NCBI RefSeq assembly: GCF_021440195.1
Contig: NZ_JAJTSZ010000010.1
Span: 186,001 to 250,000 of the forward strand
Direction of reading: 5' to 3'
From: Dyadobacter sp. CY356
GTDB lineage: Bacteria > Bacteroidota > Bacteroidia > Cytophagales > Spirosomataceae
Length of the DNA: 64,000 bases
Shown: piece after piece, positions 17,473 to 27,649 of the stretch
How the letters are laid out: each line of letters starts with the position of its first letter
How positions within the stretch are numbered: position 1 is the stretch's first letter
Position numbers and translations under genes: made by a program
Notes under the pieces: generated by a model
Seen by the model: only the letters and a program-made list of their open reading frames with translations
Databases searched by the model: none
Told to the model about the DNA's origin: nothing

Positions 17473-19824
17473 ATGATACGGAATTACTTCAAAATCGCTT
17501 TTAGAACATTGATGCATAACAAAACTTATGCATTGATCAACATCACAGGTTTGGCGCTGGGATTAGCAGCCTGTGTTGTAATTTTTCTAATTGTCCAAAA
17601 TGAATTAGGGTACGATGATTATCACAAAAATGCGGATCAGACCTACCGAATTACACTTCATGGGAAGGACTATAATCCGAGCGTAGCCTTTGCCATAGCT
17701 CCGGCTTTTAAAAATGAATTCCCCGAAGCAGAAGTATCACAATATTTGGCTGAGCAAGGCGGGCTTGTAACTGTGGATGATCAAAAATATAATCTGAAAG
17801 TATTTGCTTTTGCCGATCAGAATTTTTCAAGAATTTTCGATTTTTCATGGTTAGCCGGAAATCCGGAAACCGCATTAAAAGAACCAAATACCGTTGTTCT
17901 TACCGAAAGCGAAGCACACAAATATTTTCAGGATAAAGATGCAATTGGTAAAATCATCAAACTTAATAATGAACACGATTTGCGTGTTACGGGCATAATA
18001 AAAGATCTGCCTTCCAATACACATCTTGTTTTTTCTTTTTTGGTATCCTGGGAAACCATTAGGAAAAAGGTCAATACCTCAAACTTCTGGTCAATTCAAG
18101 GTGGAATGGTGTATATCACTTTGCCAAAAAATGAATCAGCAAAATCCATAGAAGCAAGGCTTCCTGCCTTTGTCCAAAAAAACTGGGCAGCCGATATTGC
18201 CTGGGAAAAGGGACTTTTGCTTTTACAACCGTTAAAGGAAATTCATTTTGACAGACGTTATCTCAACCAGATATCAATGCCAAGATCAAAAGAAACCATC
18301 TATGGACTGGCAGGAGTGGCACTTTTTATTATACTGACGGCTTGTATCAATTTTGTAAATCTCGCCACTGCTCAATCTTTAAAACGCGGAAAAGAAGTCG
18401 GGATACGAAAAACCCTAGGTGCTTTCAGAAAACAACTGATCATGCAGGTCATGGGCGAGACTACCCTTCTTGTATTGGTTTCGGTTGTTATTTCGCTGGT
18501 TGCCGTCATACTATTTTTACCGTATTCAGAGACTTTGCTGAATATCAGAATCGAGACCACGAATCTTTTTAAACCCAAAATGGTCAGTGCACTTCTCGTC
18601 ATTGTAATCGTTACCATACTTTTAGCCGGGTTGTATCCTGCTTTTATTCAATCCGGATTTCAGCCTTTGAAAGCATTAAAATCCGGTGTTGCTGACAATT
18701 CAAACGGTAAATCTTTTTTACGTAAGAGCCTTGTAGTCGTACAATTTTCAATAACCCAGATTCTGCTTGTCGGGACTTTGATTGTTGGGAGCCAGATGGA
18801 TTTCTTTTTAAATAAAGATAATGGTTTTGATAAAGATGCTATCGTTACATTTTCAACCGGCGAAAAGCCGGATGTGCTGCGTCAGAAATTATTGGATAAT
18901 CCAGGTGTGCAACAAATCAGCTTTGCTTCGGGCGGCCCTGCTTATAATAACAGTTTTGCGCCATTTACTTCCCCGGAATTGGGCATGACAGAAAATGATG
19001 TGACTGAGATTAAGCAGGTTGATGAAAATTATTTGTCAATGTATCACATAAAACTGCTTGCCGGCGAGCCGGTTACCAAGGTAATTACAAAGGATACTGT
19101 TGCCAATCTGATTGTCAATGAAACACTGATCAAACGTTTAGGAATTAATAATCCGGAAAAGGCAATCGGTCAGCGGTTTTTTATCGGCGATCAACCCATC
19201 AGAATAAGAGGTGTTGTTCGGGACTTTCAGAGTGAATCAAAACACAAAAAAATCAGAGCTTGTGTGATTATGTACAATCCCAATTCATTCTGGCAGGCAA
19301 GTGTAAAACTTCGTCCTGAAAAAATGCGTGAAACCCTGGCTTCCATTGAAAAAGACTGGTCAGCGCTGAATCCGAAATCGCTGTTTTCCTATGAGTTTAT
19401 GGATGACCGAATTGCCAGTCTTTACACTCAGGAATATAAAATGTATAACGCCTTTCGTATGTTTTCGGCGATTGCAATCCTGATCGGTTGTTTGGGATTA
19501 TACGGACTTGTTTCCTTAATGGCAGTCCAGCGCACCAAGGAAATAGGGATTCGTAAAGTTATGGGCGCTTCTATTCCGGGATTAGTCGTGCTTTTTGTCA
19601 ATCAATTCATCTGGCTGATACTGATCGCATTTATTGTTGCGGCACCGATTGCCTGGTTTGCCATGGACAAATGGTTGCAGGAATTCGCATACCATATAAA
19701 TATAGGTCCGGATATATTCCTAATTTCAATCATTACGACAATGATTATTGCCGGTTTAACCATCAGTCACCAAAGTATGAAAGCAGCATTAATGAACCCA
19801 ATAAAAAGTTTACGAAGCGAGTAG
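17473..19824 (+). CDS. FtsX/MacB-type ABC transporter permease, copy 3
   Basis: A 783-residue paralogue beginning MIRNYFKIAFRTLMHNK and ending SLRSE. It has two MacB-type periplasmic domains and FtsX blocks with KRGKEVGIRKTLGA and QRTKEIGIRKVMGAS. No catalytic motif is expected in a permease. The stop codon TAG is the first part of a GC-rich repeat (GAGTAGGGGCGGG). It follows copy 2 after 112 bp without a visible terminator, consistent with one long transcript. Confidence 0.92.
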   Translation: MIRNYFKIAFRTLMHNKTYALINITGLALGLAACVVIFLIVQNELGYDDYHKNADQTYRITLHGKDYNPSVAFAIAPAFKNEFPEAEVSQYLAEQGGLVTVDDQKYNLKVFAFADQNFSRIFDFSWLAGNPETALKEPNTVVLTESEAHKYFQDKDAIGKIIKLNNEHDLRVTGIIKDLPSNTHLVFSFLVSWETIRKKVNTSNFWSIQGGMVYITLPKNESAKSIEARLPAFVQKNWAADIAWEKGLLLLQPLKEIHFDRRYLNQISMPRSKETIYGLAGVALFIILTACINFVNLATAQSLKRGKEVGIRKTLGAFRKQLIMQVMGETTLLVLVSVVISLVAVILFLPYSETLLNIRIETTNLFKPKMVSALLVIVIVTILLAGLYPAFIQSGFQPLKALKSGVADNSNGKSFLRKSLVVVQFSITQILLVGTLIVGSQMDFFLNKDNGFDKDAIVTFSTGEKPDVLRQKLLDNPGVQQISFASGGPAYNNSFAPFTSPELGMTENDVTEIKQVDENYLSMYHIKLLAGEPVTKVITKDTVANLIVNETLIKRLGINNPEKAIGQRFFIGDQPIRIRGVVRDFQSESKHKKIRACVIMYNPNSFWQASVKLRPEKMRETLASIEKDWSALNPKSLFSYEFMDDRIASLYTQEYKMYNAFRMFSAIAILIGCLGLYGLVSLMAVQRTKEIGIRKVMGASIPGLVVLFVNQFIWLILIAFIVAAPIAWFAMDKWLQEFAYHINIGPDIFLISIITTMIIAGLTISHQSMKAALMNPIKSLRSE

Positions 19825-19916
19825 GGGCGGGCCTTGTGTCCGCCCAATCCGGCGCAAAACGGCGCGCCAATCCGGCACAAAGCCAACCGCCAAATCCAGG
19901 GCATATCAAACCCGCC
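19825..19916 (+). repeat. GC-rich palindrome plus tandem units after permease 3
   Basis: GGGCGG (19825-19830) pairs with CCGCCC (19840-19845), and two 23-nt units follow at 19846 and 19869, each starting AATCCGGC, then a diverged 25-nt unit. It begins at the first base after the stop codon, as at 14689 and 24917. Confidence 0.83.
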
Positions 19917-19962
19917 AAAACCAACAAAATATTTAAAAATAAAATCCAACAAACACAACCCC

Positions 19963-22395
19963 ATGCTCCGCAACTATTTGAAAATCGCATATAGAAATTT
20001 GTCACAGAATAAAGGATATTCCGCGCTGACAATTTTCGGCCTGGCTTTAGGGTTGGCGGTCAGTTTGCTGAGCATACTTTATGTAAAAGACGAATTGGCA
20101 TACGATCATTTCAATACCAAATCCGACCGTATATTTCGTATCAATAGTGACATTACCTATTCCGGAAAAAGTGCAAAAGGCGCACTTGCGCCGACGCCCA
20201 TGGGACAAACAATGAAACAGGATTTTCCGGAAGTTGAAGCGTTTACCCGACTGGGAAAATACGACAGTCAGATTGTGAAAACAGGCGAGACAGCGATTCG
20301 GGAGGAAAATGTTTTATATGCAGATTCAACCGTTTTCGATGTATTTACCCTTCCGATGCTTGAAGGGAATTCACAAAAAGCACTGGCATCGCCAAATTCT
20401 GTGGTTATTTCCAGGAGTATTGCCAGGAAATATTTTGGTACGGCCAATTCGATAAACAAAACCTTGACATTTAATAATGATGAAGTTCGCCGGGTTACCG
20501 GCGTGATGGAAGATATACCTGAACAATCACATTTTCATGCCGATTTTCTTTTGCCTTTGTACGAAACCAGAGATGCGAAAGTGAATAAGTGGGGAAATCA
20601 TATTTTCAATACCTATGTACTCCTGAAACCCGGGACAAGCCGTGAATCGGTTGAAGCAAAATTTGAAAAAATCCTTCAGACTTATCTTGATCCGGCGTTA
20701 AAGCAATATTTTCAAACTACACTTGCCGAAACGAGAAAGGCCGGAAATAATTTCAGCTATTCGCTGATGCCGCTTACCGATATTCATTTGTATTCCGACC
20801 GTGAGGGTGAGCTTTCCCCAAATGGCAGTATTCAGTATATCTATATTTTCCTTTTGACAGGTCTATTCATTCTTTTAATTGCAGTTTTTAATTTTATCAA
20901 TCTAACGACTGCACGTTCTGCCAAAAGGGCAAGAGAAGTGGGCGTACGGAAAGTGATGGGTTCCGATAGATCAGTGCTCGTATTTCAGTTTCTGTCCGAA
21001 TCTTTTCTCACCACTTTTTTGGCATTACTGACAGGACTGGTTTTGCTGTATTTATCACTTCCGGCGTTTAATAATCTTTCTGCAAAACATCTGTCATTAA
21101 AAACAGAAATTAATCTCACTTCAATACTCTGTTTATTAGCCGGAACTGCTTTGGTAAGCGTAGTTGCGGGCATATATCCTGCATTTTATCTTTCTTCATT
21201 CCGGCCGATTAAGGCTTTGAAAGGTATCATGGTGCACTCGCGGTCACAAGGTTTCCGGAATTCACTAGTTGCTTTCCAATTCTCTTTATCGGTTTTATTG
21301 ATCATTGGAACGCTGCTTGTCAACCAGCAGCTTCAATATATTCAAACGAAAAAAATAGGTTTTGACAAAGATCAGGTCATTGTTATCAATACTTCTCAAT
21401 CGACAAAATCCCAGGTTTTGACATTTAAAAATGAAGTTTTGAAGTCTCCGGCGGTAAAAAACGGGACAGTAAGTGGCTTTTTGCCCGTTACTTCCAGGCG
21501 GTGGAATGACATGTGGTATCCGCAGCTGGAAACCGATCCGAAATATTCGGTCAACATGCAGGAATGGATGGTTGACCCGGATTATATTTCAACCCTTCGG
21601 ATGGAAGTGGTATCAGGAAGAGATTTTATTGACGGCAGGGCGACTGATAGTTCGGCTGTCATTATTAATGAAAGTGCTGCAAAACAATTCGGCCTGGAAG
21701 ATCCGGTTGGAAAAATAATTCATAAAACGGGAGGTGAGCAGCTCACCATTATCGGTGTTGTAAAAGATTTTCACTACGAATCATTAAGGTCAAAAATTGC
21801 TCCTGTTGGCTTGGTTATAAATGGAAAGGCAATTGACAGACCGCTCGAAGAATCATTTTTAGAGGCTGTTTCATTTCGGCTGGATGCTTCCGATTTAACT
21901 TCCACACTAGCAACAATTGAAAAAAGATGGAAAGAAATTTCGCCGGCACAACCGTTTGAATACTCGTTTTTGAATGAAGATTTTGATGCCATGTATCGCT
22001 CGGAACAGCGGATCGAACAATTATTTACCGCATTTTCCGGTGTCGCCTTACTGATCGCCTGTCTGGGACTATTTGGCCTTAGCGCATTTTCAGCCGAACA
22101 GAGAACGAAGGAAATTGGCGTGCGAAAAGTCCTGGGTGCTTCTGTGGGCAGCATCGTTTCTCTGCTTTCAAAGGATTTTTTAAAACCTGTTTTTGCTGCA
22201 ATCTTGATTGCAATTCCCGTTGGTTGGTATGTTATGCAAATCTGGTTACAGGATTTTGCTTATAAAATTGAAATTCAATGGTGGGTTTTTGTCATTGCCG
22301 GTTTATCATCCCTCGCTATCGCAATCCTCACAGTAAGTTTTCAAAGTGTCAAAGCCGCCTTAATGAATCCGGTGAAAAGTTTGAAAAGTGAGTAA
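19963..22395 (+). CDS. FtsX/MacB-type ABC transporter permease, copy 4
   Basis: An 810-residue paralogue. The reading frame is open further upstream into the repeat, but MLRNYLKIAYRNL at 19963 aligns with the other copies and is chosen as the start; the extra 43 residues would be proline-rich translation of the repeat. Coupling loops are KRAREVGVRKVMGS and QRTKEIGVRKVLGAS, and the end is ALMNPVKSLKSE. Layout matches the family, with an N-terminal helix, PCD, three helices, PCD and three helices. Confidence 0.92.
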   Translation: MLRNYLKIAYRNLSQNKGYSALTIFGLALGLAVSLLSILYVKDELAYDHFNTKSDRIFRINSDITYSGKSAKGALAPTPMGQTMKQDFPEVEAFTRLGKYDSQIVKTGETAIREENVLYADSTVFDVFTLPMLEGNSQKALASPNSVVISRSIARKYFGTANSINKTLTFNNDEVRRVTGVMEDIPEQSHFHADFLLPLYETRDAKVNKWGNHIFNTYVLLKPGTSRESVEAKFEKILQTYLDPALKQYFQTTLAETRKAGNNFSYSLMPLTDIHLYSDREGELSPNGSIQYIYIFLLTGLFILLIAVFNFINLTTARSAKRAREVGVRKVMGSDRSVLVFQFLSESFLTTFLALLTGLVLLYLSLPAFNNLSAKHLSLKTEINLTSILCLLAGTALVSVVAGIYPAFYLSSFRPIKALKGIMVHSRSQGFRNSLVAFQFSLSVLLIIGTLLVNQQLQYIQTKKIGFDKDQVIVINTSQSTKSQVLTFKNEVLKSPAVKNGTVSGFLPVTSRRWNDMWYPQLETDPKYSVNMQEWMVDPDYISTLRMEVVSGRDFIDGRATDSSAVIINESAAKQFGLEDPVGKIIHKTGGEQLTIIGVVKDFHYESLRSKIAPVGLVINGKAIDRPLEESFLEAVSFRLDASDLTSTLATIEKRWKEISPAQPFEYSFLNEDFDAMYRSEQRIEQLFTAFSGVALLIACLGLFGLSAFSAEQRTKEIGVRKVLGASVGSIVSLLSKDFLKPVFAAILIAIPVGWYVMQIWLQDFAYKIEIQWWVFVIAGLSSLAIAILTVSFQSVKAALMNPVKSLKSE

Positions 22396-22498
22396 AGCTG
22401 CCATCAATCAGCTGTTGGCCTATGGCACTCCCGGATATTAAATAGATCTAATGAAAATTCAAATTGCAAAAGCTAAAACCTAAAAGTTAACAGCCATT

Positions 22499-24916
22499 AT
22501 GATACGTAATTATTTTAAAATTGCTTTCAGAAACCTTATCAAAAATAAGGTGTATACGGGAATAAATATTTTCGGATTGGCGCTTGGTTTGGCGACTTGT
22601 CTTTTGATCATACTTTACATTTCCGACGAGTTCAACGTGGACAAACACCATCAATACGGCAATCGGATATTTAGAATTGCGAGTAAGTCTGATGGAGAAA
22701 CCTGGGCAGGCACTGCGGGTCCGTATGCACAGGGTTTGAAAAACGACTTCCCGGAAGTAGAGTCGGCAGCGCGTATTTTGAAATTTCCCGGTTTTGAGGA
22801 TATGCTTTTAAGAACAGACGGAAATCAATCCGTCAAACAGTTTTATGAGCCCAATGGATTTTATGCAGACTCGACCATATTTGAAATTTTTTCTTACAAT
22901 TTTAAGTATGGAAAGGCTGAAAGTGCCCTGAGTCAACCAAATACAATAGTTCTCTCAGAAAAGCTTGCGGGAAAACTATTTGGTAATGAAAATCCTATTG
23001 GCAAAATTGTAAAGATCGGTCTTTACTTTGGCGACTTTAATTACACTGTTTCCGCAGTCTTCAAAAATGATCACAAATCCCACATCGACGCCCACTTTTT
23101 CCTTTCAATGCAGAACACGGATTTAGGTCCATGGATTGCAAACCAAAAAAACTGGTCTGGCAATAATATTTTTCATACTTATTTCAAGTTACACGAAGGC
23201 TCAGATGCTAAAATTTTTGAACAAAAATTGCCTCAGTTTCTTGACAGGAATGGTGGTGCAGATCTTAAAGCAATGGGTGTCAGCAAACAACTATTTATTC
23301 AGTCGGTACCCGATATTTATCTGAATTCTGATCTGGATGGAGAAATCGCACCTAATGGAAGCATGACCTATCTGTACATTTTTGGGATGATTGCTGCGCT
23401 TTTACTTTTAATCGCCTGCATTAATTTTATGAATTTGTCTACTGCCAGATCTGAAAAAAGAGCCAGAGAAGTTGGTGTCCGAAAGGCTATGGGAGCGTTC
23501 AGAATGTCTTTGATTTATCAGTTTTTGGGAGAATCATTGGCTATGTCTGTCTTGGCACTTTTCCTCTCACTAATTTTCATAAACCTTTCCCTTCCGTTTT
23601 TTAATAATCTTACAAGTAAAGATCTAACCATCAGCGGTAACCTGAATTTTGTCAGCTGGATTGTCGGGATAACGTTACTAACGGGCTTACTTTCAGGTAT
23701 ATATCCGGCATTTTACCTGTCATCTTTTCGGCCTGTCAGCGTACTTAAAGGGAAACTTGTCAACAATATATCGGCTTCGTTTTTAAGAAAAGGTTTGGTT
23801 GTATTTCAATTTACGATTTCAATTATTCTCATTCTGGGAGCCATTGTGATCTGGAAACAATTATCCTTCCTTCAAACTCAAAATCTGGGATTCAGTAAAA
23901 ATCAGAAAATAGTTATTCCACTGAAAACACCTCAATCACAAAATAATTTTGTCGCATTGAAAGAGGAAATCGAAAAGAATTCTGTTGTCGTTTCTGCTTC
24001 GGGCGGATCAGCTTATCCCGGAATTCCGAGTGTTGAGGATTTGCTTTTTTATCCGGAATCAAAGTCAGTCAATGAAGCCGTAGACATCCATTTTGCTGCG
24101 GTTGAAAATGACTATACCGAAACGTTAGGTTTTCAAATACTTTCAGGGAGAGGTTTTTCAAAGCAGTTCACAGCAGATTCTAACAGTATCATTTTAAATG
24201 AAGCTGCTGTTAAAGAGCTGGGTTTTGATCAGCAAAACGCATTGGGAAAGAAAATAAATTACGAACTCCAAAATGTCCGGAGAAGTATGGTGGTTGTGGG
24301 TGTAGTCCGGAACTTCAATTTTGAAAGCTTACATAATGAAATTAAGCCTTACGGATTTACCACAACCATTGCCAATAAACATCAATATTTTATTGCGAAT
24401 GTAAAGTCTCAGGATTACAGCAGGTTGATTGGAACATTTCACGAAACCTGGAAAAGGCTAAATCCCGACACTCCTTTCACATATTCATTTCTGGATCAGG
24501 ATTTTCAAAAAAATTATGAGAAAGAACAACGGACTTCACATATTGTGATTTACTTCACTTTTATAGCGGTTGTCATCGCCTGTTTAGGTTTATTTGGTCT
24601 GGCCATTTTCTCTGCTGAACAGCGCACAAAAGAAATTGGAATTAGAAAAGTATTAGGTGCGTCGGTGATGAGCATTATTGGCCTGCTTTCCAAAGAGTTT
24701 CTGCTGCTGGTTCTCTTTGCAATTCTTCTCGCGACACCGCTGGCCTGGTATGGAATGAATCGATGGTTACAGGATTTTGCATACCGTGTTGAAATTCAGT
24801 GGTGGATTTTCGCAGTCTCCGGTTTTTTAGCTTTGGCCGTAGCGTTGCTCACAGTATCTTACCAAAGCATCAAAGCAGCCCTGATGAACCCAGTGAAAAG
24901 TTTACGAAGGGAGTAG
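22499..24916 (+). CDS. FtsX/MacB-type ABC transporter permease, copy 5
   Basis: An 805-residue paralogue starting MIRNYFKIAFRNLIKNK. Coupling loops are EKRAREVGVRKAMGA and QRTKEIGIRKVLGAS, and the end is ALMNPVKSLRRE. The stop TAG is followed at once by the GC-rich repeat. It lies 103 bp after copy 4. It closely resembles copy 1 around the central FtsX block (NFMNLSTARSEKRA in both), suggesting these two are nearer relatives. Confidence 0.92.
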   Translation: MIRNYFKIAFRNLIKNKVYTGINIFGLALGLATCLLIILYISDEFNVDKHHQYGNRIFRIASKSDGETWAGTAGPYAQGLKNDFPEVESAARILKFPGFEDMLLRTDGNQSVKQFYEPNGFYADSTIFEIFSYNFKYGKAESALSQPNTIVLSEKLAGKLFGNENPIGKIVKIGLYFGDFNYTVSAVFKNDHKSHIDAHFFLSMQNTDLGPWIANQKNWSGNNIFHTYFKLHEGSDAKIFEQKLPQFLDRNGGADLKAMGVSKQLFIQSVPDIYLNSDLDGEIAPNGSMTYLYIFGMIAALLLLIACINFMNLSTARSEKRAREVGVRKAMGAFRMSLIYQFLGESLAMSVLALFLSLIFINLSLPFFNNLTSKDLTISGNLNFVSWIVGITLLTGLLSGIYPAFYLSSFRPVSVLKGKLVNNISASFLRKGLVVFQFTISIILILGAIVIWKQLSFLQTQNLGFSKNQKIVIPLKTPQSQNNFVALKEEIEKNSVVVSASGGSAYPGIPSVEDLLFYPESKSVNEAVDIHFAAVENDYTETLGFQILSGRGFSKQFTADSNSIILNEAAVKELGFDQQNALGKKINYELQNVRRSMVVVGVVRNFNFESLHNEIKPYGFTTTIANKHQYFIANVKSQDYSRLIGTFHETWKRLNPDTPFTYSFLDQDFQKNYEKEQRTSHIVIYFTFIAVVIACLGLFGLAIFSAEQRTKEIGIRKVLGASVMSIIGLLSKEFLLLVLFAILLATPLAWYGMNRWLQDFAYRVEIQWWIFAVSGFLALAVALLTVSYQSIKAALMNPVKSLRRE

Positions 24917-25000
24917 GGGCGGGCCTTGTGTCCGCCCAATCCAGCGCAAAAGCCAGACCGCCCAATCCAGCACAAAAGCAAACCCGCCCAATCCAAAACC
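24917..25000 (+). repeat. GC-rich palindrome plus 26-nt tandem units after permease 5
   Basis: GGGCGG (24917-24922) pairs with CCGCCC (24932-24937), followed by two 26-nt units at 24938 and 24964 (AATCCAGC...CCGCCC) and a third partial unit at 24990. The first 21 bases equal those of the copy at 19825. Confidence 0.85.
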
Positions 25001-25028
25001 ATAATTCGAATTAAATCAAAACAAGCTC

Positions 25029-27389
25029 ATGATACGTAATTATTTCAAAATCGCATTTCGGAATCTTGTCAAAGGTAAATGGTATTCAGCTTTGAATATT
25101 GGGGGATTAGGTTTGGTACTGGCAGTCAGCATTCTGCTTTTTTGGTGGGTGAAAGATGAATTAAGTTATGATAATTTTCATTCAGACATCGAACAAATTT
25201 ACCGGCTTAATACACGGTTTGGTTTAGAAACTGCGGAGAACACTTTTCCGGATACTCCGGGAGCTGTTTCTTCTGCGGCTTTAAAATCAATTCCAGGCGT
25301 TGGTTCCTCTGTCCGTGTATCTCGTTTTTGGGCAACGTTATTTCGTGCAGGTAACAATACATTTACCGAAAAAGGCGATCTGGCATATATTGATGCCAAC
25401 TTTCTGGAATTTTTTGACGGCTTTTCCTTGCTTTATGGTGATAAGAAAAATCTGTTTCCGACACCCGCTTCGGTAATTTTGACCAAAGACCTGGCGGTAA
25501 AGTTTTTTGGTACAGCAAACGCAGTAGATAAAATTTTCAAGAATGTAGAAAATAATCAGATACTTACCGTAAGTGCTGTGATTGAAGAAAGTCCCGACAA
25601 TTCCTATTTTAAGCAAAAGATGTACTTGCCGATGCAGGCAAAGGAAAAACCATTCAGGGAAGAAAATAATGGAGATGATCTGGATGGAAGCTGGATTGCT
25701 TACGACTTTGAAACTTTTGTAAAACTGGATAAAAATACAAATCCTGAAATTGTAGGCCAGAAATTAACATCAATTAAAAAGGCAGTAAGGAACAAAGAAA
25801 ACGATGCCGCGCAATACTTTTTGCAACCATTCAGCCAACTTCACCTGTATGCACCGGATGGGAAGAGCTCGGGAATGCAGCAGGTTAAACTTCTGGGTCT
25901 CATTGCATTTTTGCTTTTAAGTATTGGTTGTATCAACTATGTAAATTTAACAACGGCCCGTGCTTCCCGTCGTAATCGCGAAGTTGGAATCCGTAAAGTG
26001 GTTGGTGCAAAGTCAGGTCAACTGGCTGGACAATTAATGGTAGAATCACTATTGACATTAAGCCTGTCCTTGATTTTTGCCCTGTTTTTGATAGAAATTT
26101 TTCTACCATTTTATCGGGAGATGACCGGAAAAAGCGGACATTTTTCATTACTTGATTTAGATTCAATACTTATACTGACAGGGGCCCTTGTACTGGTATT
26201 TCTTCTTGCCGGTATTTATCCGGCACTCATGATTGCCGGTTTCAATCCCATCCATATATTTCGTGGACGATCAAATCAGCGTCAAACATCAGGTTTAAGG
26301 CAAGGACTTGTTGTGACGCAATTTGCGTTATCAACAATATTGATTACCAGTACCTTGATCATTGGCAGCCAGCTACGCTTTATCCGTGAGCGTAATCCGG
26401 GATTTAATCGCGAACATGTGTTTTCTTTTGATGGAAAAAAGTTTGCTCTGCCTTTGCAGCAGGCATTGTCTGGTGAGCCTTCTATAAAAAGTATAACGAC
26501 TGCCAGTGATTCCCCTGTCGATGTTTTAAGAGGAACGGGCACAGTTCAGTGGGAGGGTAAAGATCCAGACGCGATGCCCATTTTTGCCTACATTAGTATC
26601 GATCCGGCATTCATTCCAAATTTTGGGATTAAAATTCTGGACGGAAGAAATTTCGATGGGAGCCCATCGGATTCGGTTCATTTTATGTTGAACGAGGCGG
26701 CAGTCAGGCAGATGGAACTTAAAAATCCTATTGGAAAACGTATAAAAGTGGAAGGTAGAGAAGGAGAGATTATAAGCGTTGTCAAAGATTTTAACATTGC
26801 CTCCCTTCATGAAACGATCAGGCCCTTGATTTTATCCTGTCGCTCAATGAGCAATAACATATTACTTGTTAAAACTACGGGTAAATCGGCTGCGGAAGCT
26901 TTGAACGTCACACGGAAATTATGGGAAAAATATGCACCTGAATATCCTTTTGACTATAAATTTCTTGATGCACATTACAATGAACATTATAAATCGGAAG
27001 AACAGACAGAACGTTTATTCAATTTTTTTGCTGGAATTGCCATTGTCATTTCCTGCCTAGGGCTTTTAGGTCTGGTTTCGTTCACTGCCGAACAACGTAC
27101 AAAAGAGATTGGTGTCAGGAAGGTTCTTGGCGCTTCCGTAGCCAGTATTACCGCGTTACTTTCAAAAGATTTTTTAAAACTGGTATGTATTGCGATCGTC
27201 ATTGCAGTACCCGTTGCCTGGTATTTCATGAAGAAATGGCTGGATAACTTCGCATTTAAAGTGGATATTGATTGGAGACTATTCTTTTTTGCAGGTCTTG
27301 CTACAATCCTGACCGCTGTTCTTACAATTAGTTTTCAAAGCATCAAAGCAGCCCTGATGAACCCGGTGAAAAGTTTACGAAGCGAGTAA
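25029..27389 (+). CDS. FtsX/MacB-type ABC transporter permease, copy 6
   Basis: A 786-residue paralogue, last of the run, beginning MIRNYFKIAFRNLVKGK and ending ALMNPVKSLRSE. Coupling loops are SRRNREVGIRKVVGA and QRTKEIGVRKVLGAS. Like its neighbours it has two periplasmic MacB-like domains and eight predicted helices. It is followed by a good intrinsic terminator at 27437-27477, which probably ends the permease transcript. Confidence 0.92.
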   Translation: MIRNYFKIAFRNLVKGKWYSALNIGGLGLVLAVSILLFWWVKDELSYDNFHSDIEQIYRLNTRFGLETAENTFPDTPGAVSSAALKSIPGVGSSVRVSRFWATLFRAGNNTFTEKGDLAYIDANFLEFFDGFSLLYGDKKNLFPTPASVILTKDLAVKFFGTANAVDKIFKNVENNQILTVSAVIEESPDNSYFKQKMYLPMQAKEKPFREENNGDDLDGSWIAYDFETFVKLDKNTNPEIVGQKLTSIKKAVRNKENDAAQYFLQPFSQLHLYAPDGKSSGMQQVKLLGLIAFLLLSIGCINYVNLTTARASRRNREVGIRKVVGAKSGQLAGQLMVESLLTLSLSLIFALFLIEIFLPFYREMTGKSGHFSLLDLDSILILTGALVLVFLLAGIYPALMIAGFNPIHIFRGRSNQRQTSGLRQGLVVTQFALSTILITSTLIIGSQLRFIRERNPGFNREHVFSFDGKKFALPLQQALSGEPSIKSITTASDSPVDVLRGTGTVQWEGKDPDAMPIFAYISIDPAFIPNFGIKILDGRNFDGSPSDSVHFMLNEAAVRQMELKNPIGKRIKVEGREGEIISVVKDFNIASLHETIRPLILSCRSMSNNILLVKTTGKSAAEALNVTRKLWEKYAPEYPFDYKFLDAHYNEHYKSEEQTERLFNFFAGIAIVISCLGLLGLVSFTAEQRTKEIGVRKVLGASVASITALLSKDFLKLVCIAIVIAVPVAWYFMKKWLDNFAFKVDIDWRLFFFAGLATILTAVLTISFQSIKAALMNPVKSLRSE

Positions 27390-27436
27390 CCTAAGGCTCC
27401 ACTAAAAACTAATATTGTTAAAACTATATTTTTAAT

Positions 27437-27477
27437 ACGTCGGGCAAAAAGATGTCTTTTGTCCGACGTCGTTTTTT
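27437..27477 (+). terminator. intrinsic terminator after the permease run
   Basis: ACGTCGGGCAAAAAG and CTTTTGTCCGACGT pair with one G-U and one bulge around a 4-nt loop, followed by CGTTTTTT. It is 48 bp after the last permease stop. Confidence 0.85.
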
Positions 27478-27649
27478 AATCCTTTCACATTGATAAAATA
27501 CCCTATCAAATTGAAATGAAATATTTATTATAATCCTGATTGTGTATGCGTAATTTATTCATAATTAGATTGTTGAATTTACGTCCGGATTTTGGTACAG
27601 GTTTGGTATGATACATTTTTTTAAACCAAACAATATTGATACTTAAACC

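Noticed and set aside
19834..19962. N-terminal extension of permease copy 4
   Set aside because: The extra 43 residues are translated GC-rich repeat; paralogues begin at the MLRNYLK-type start.
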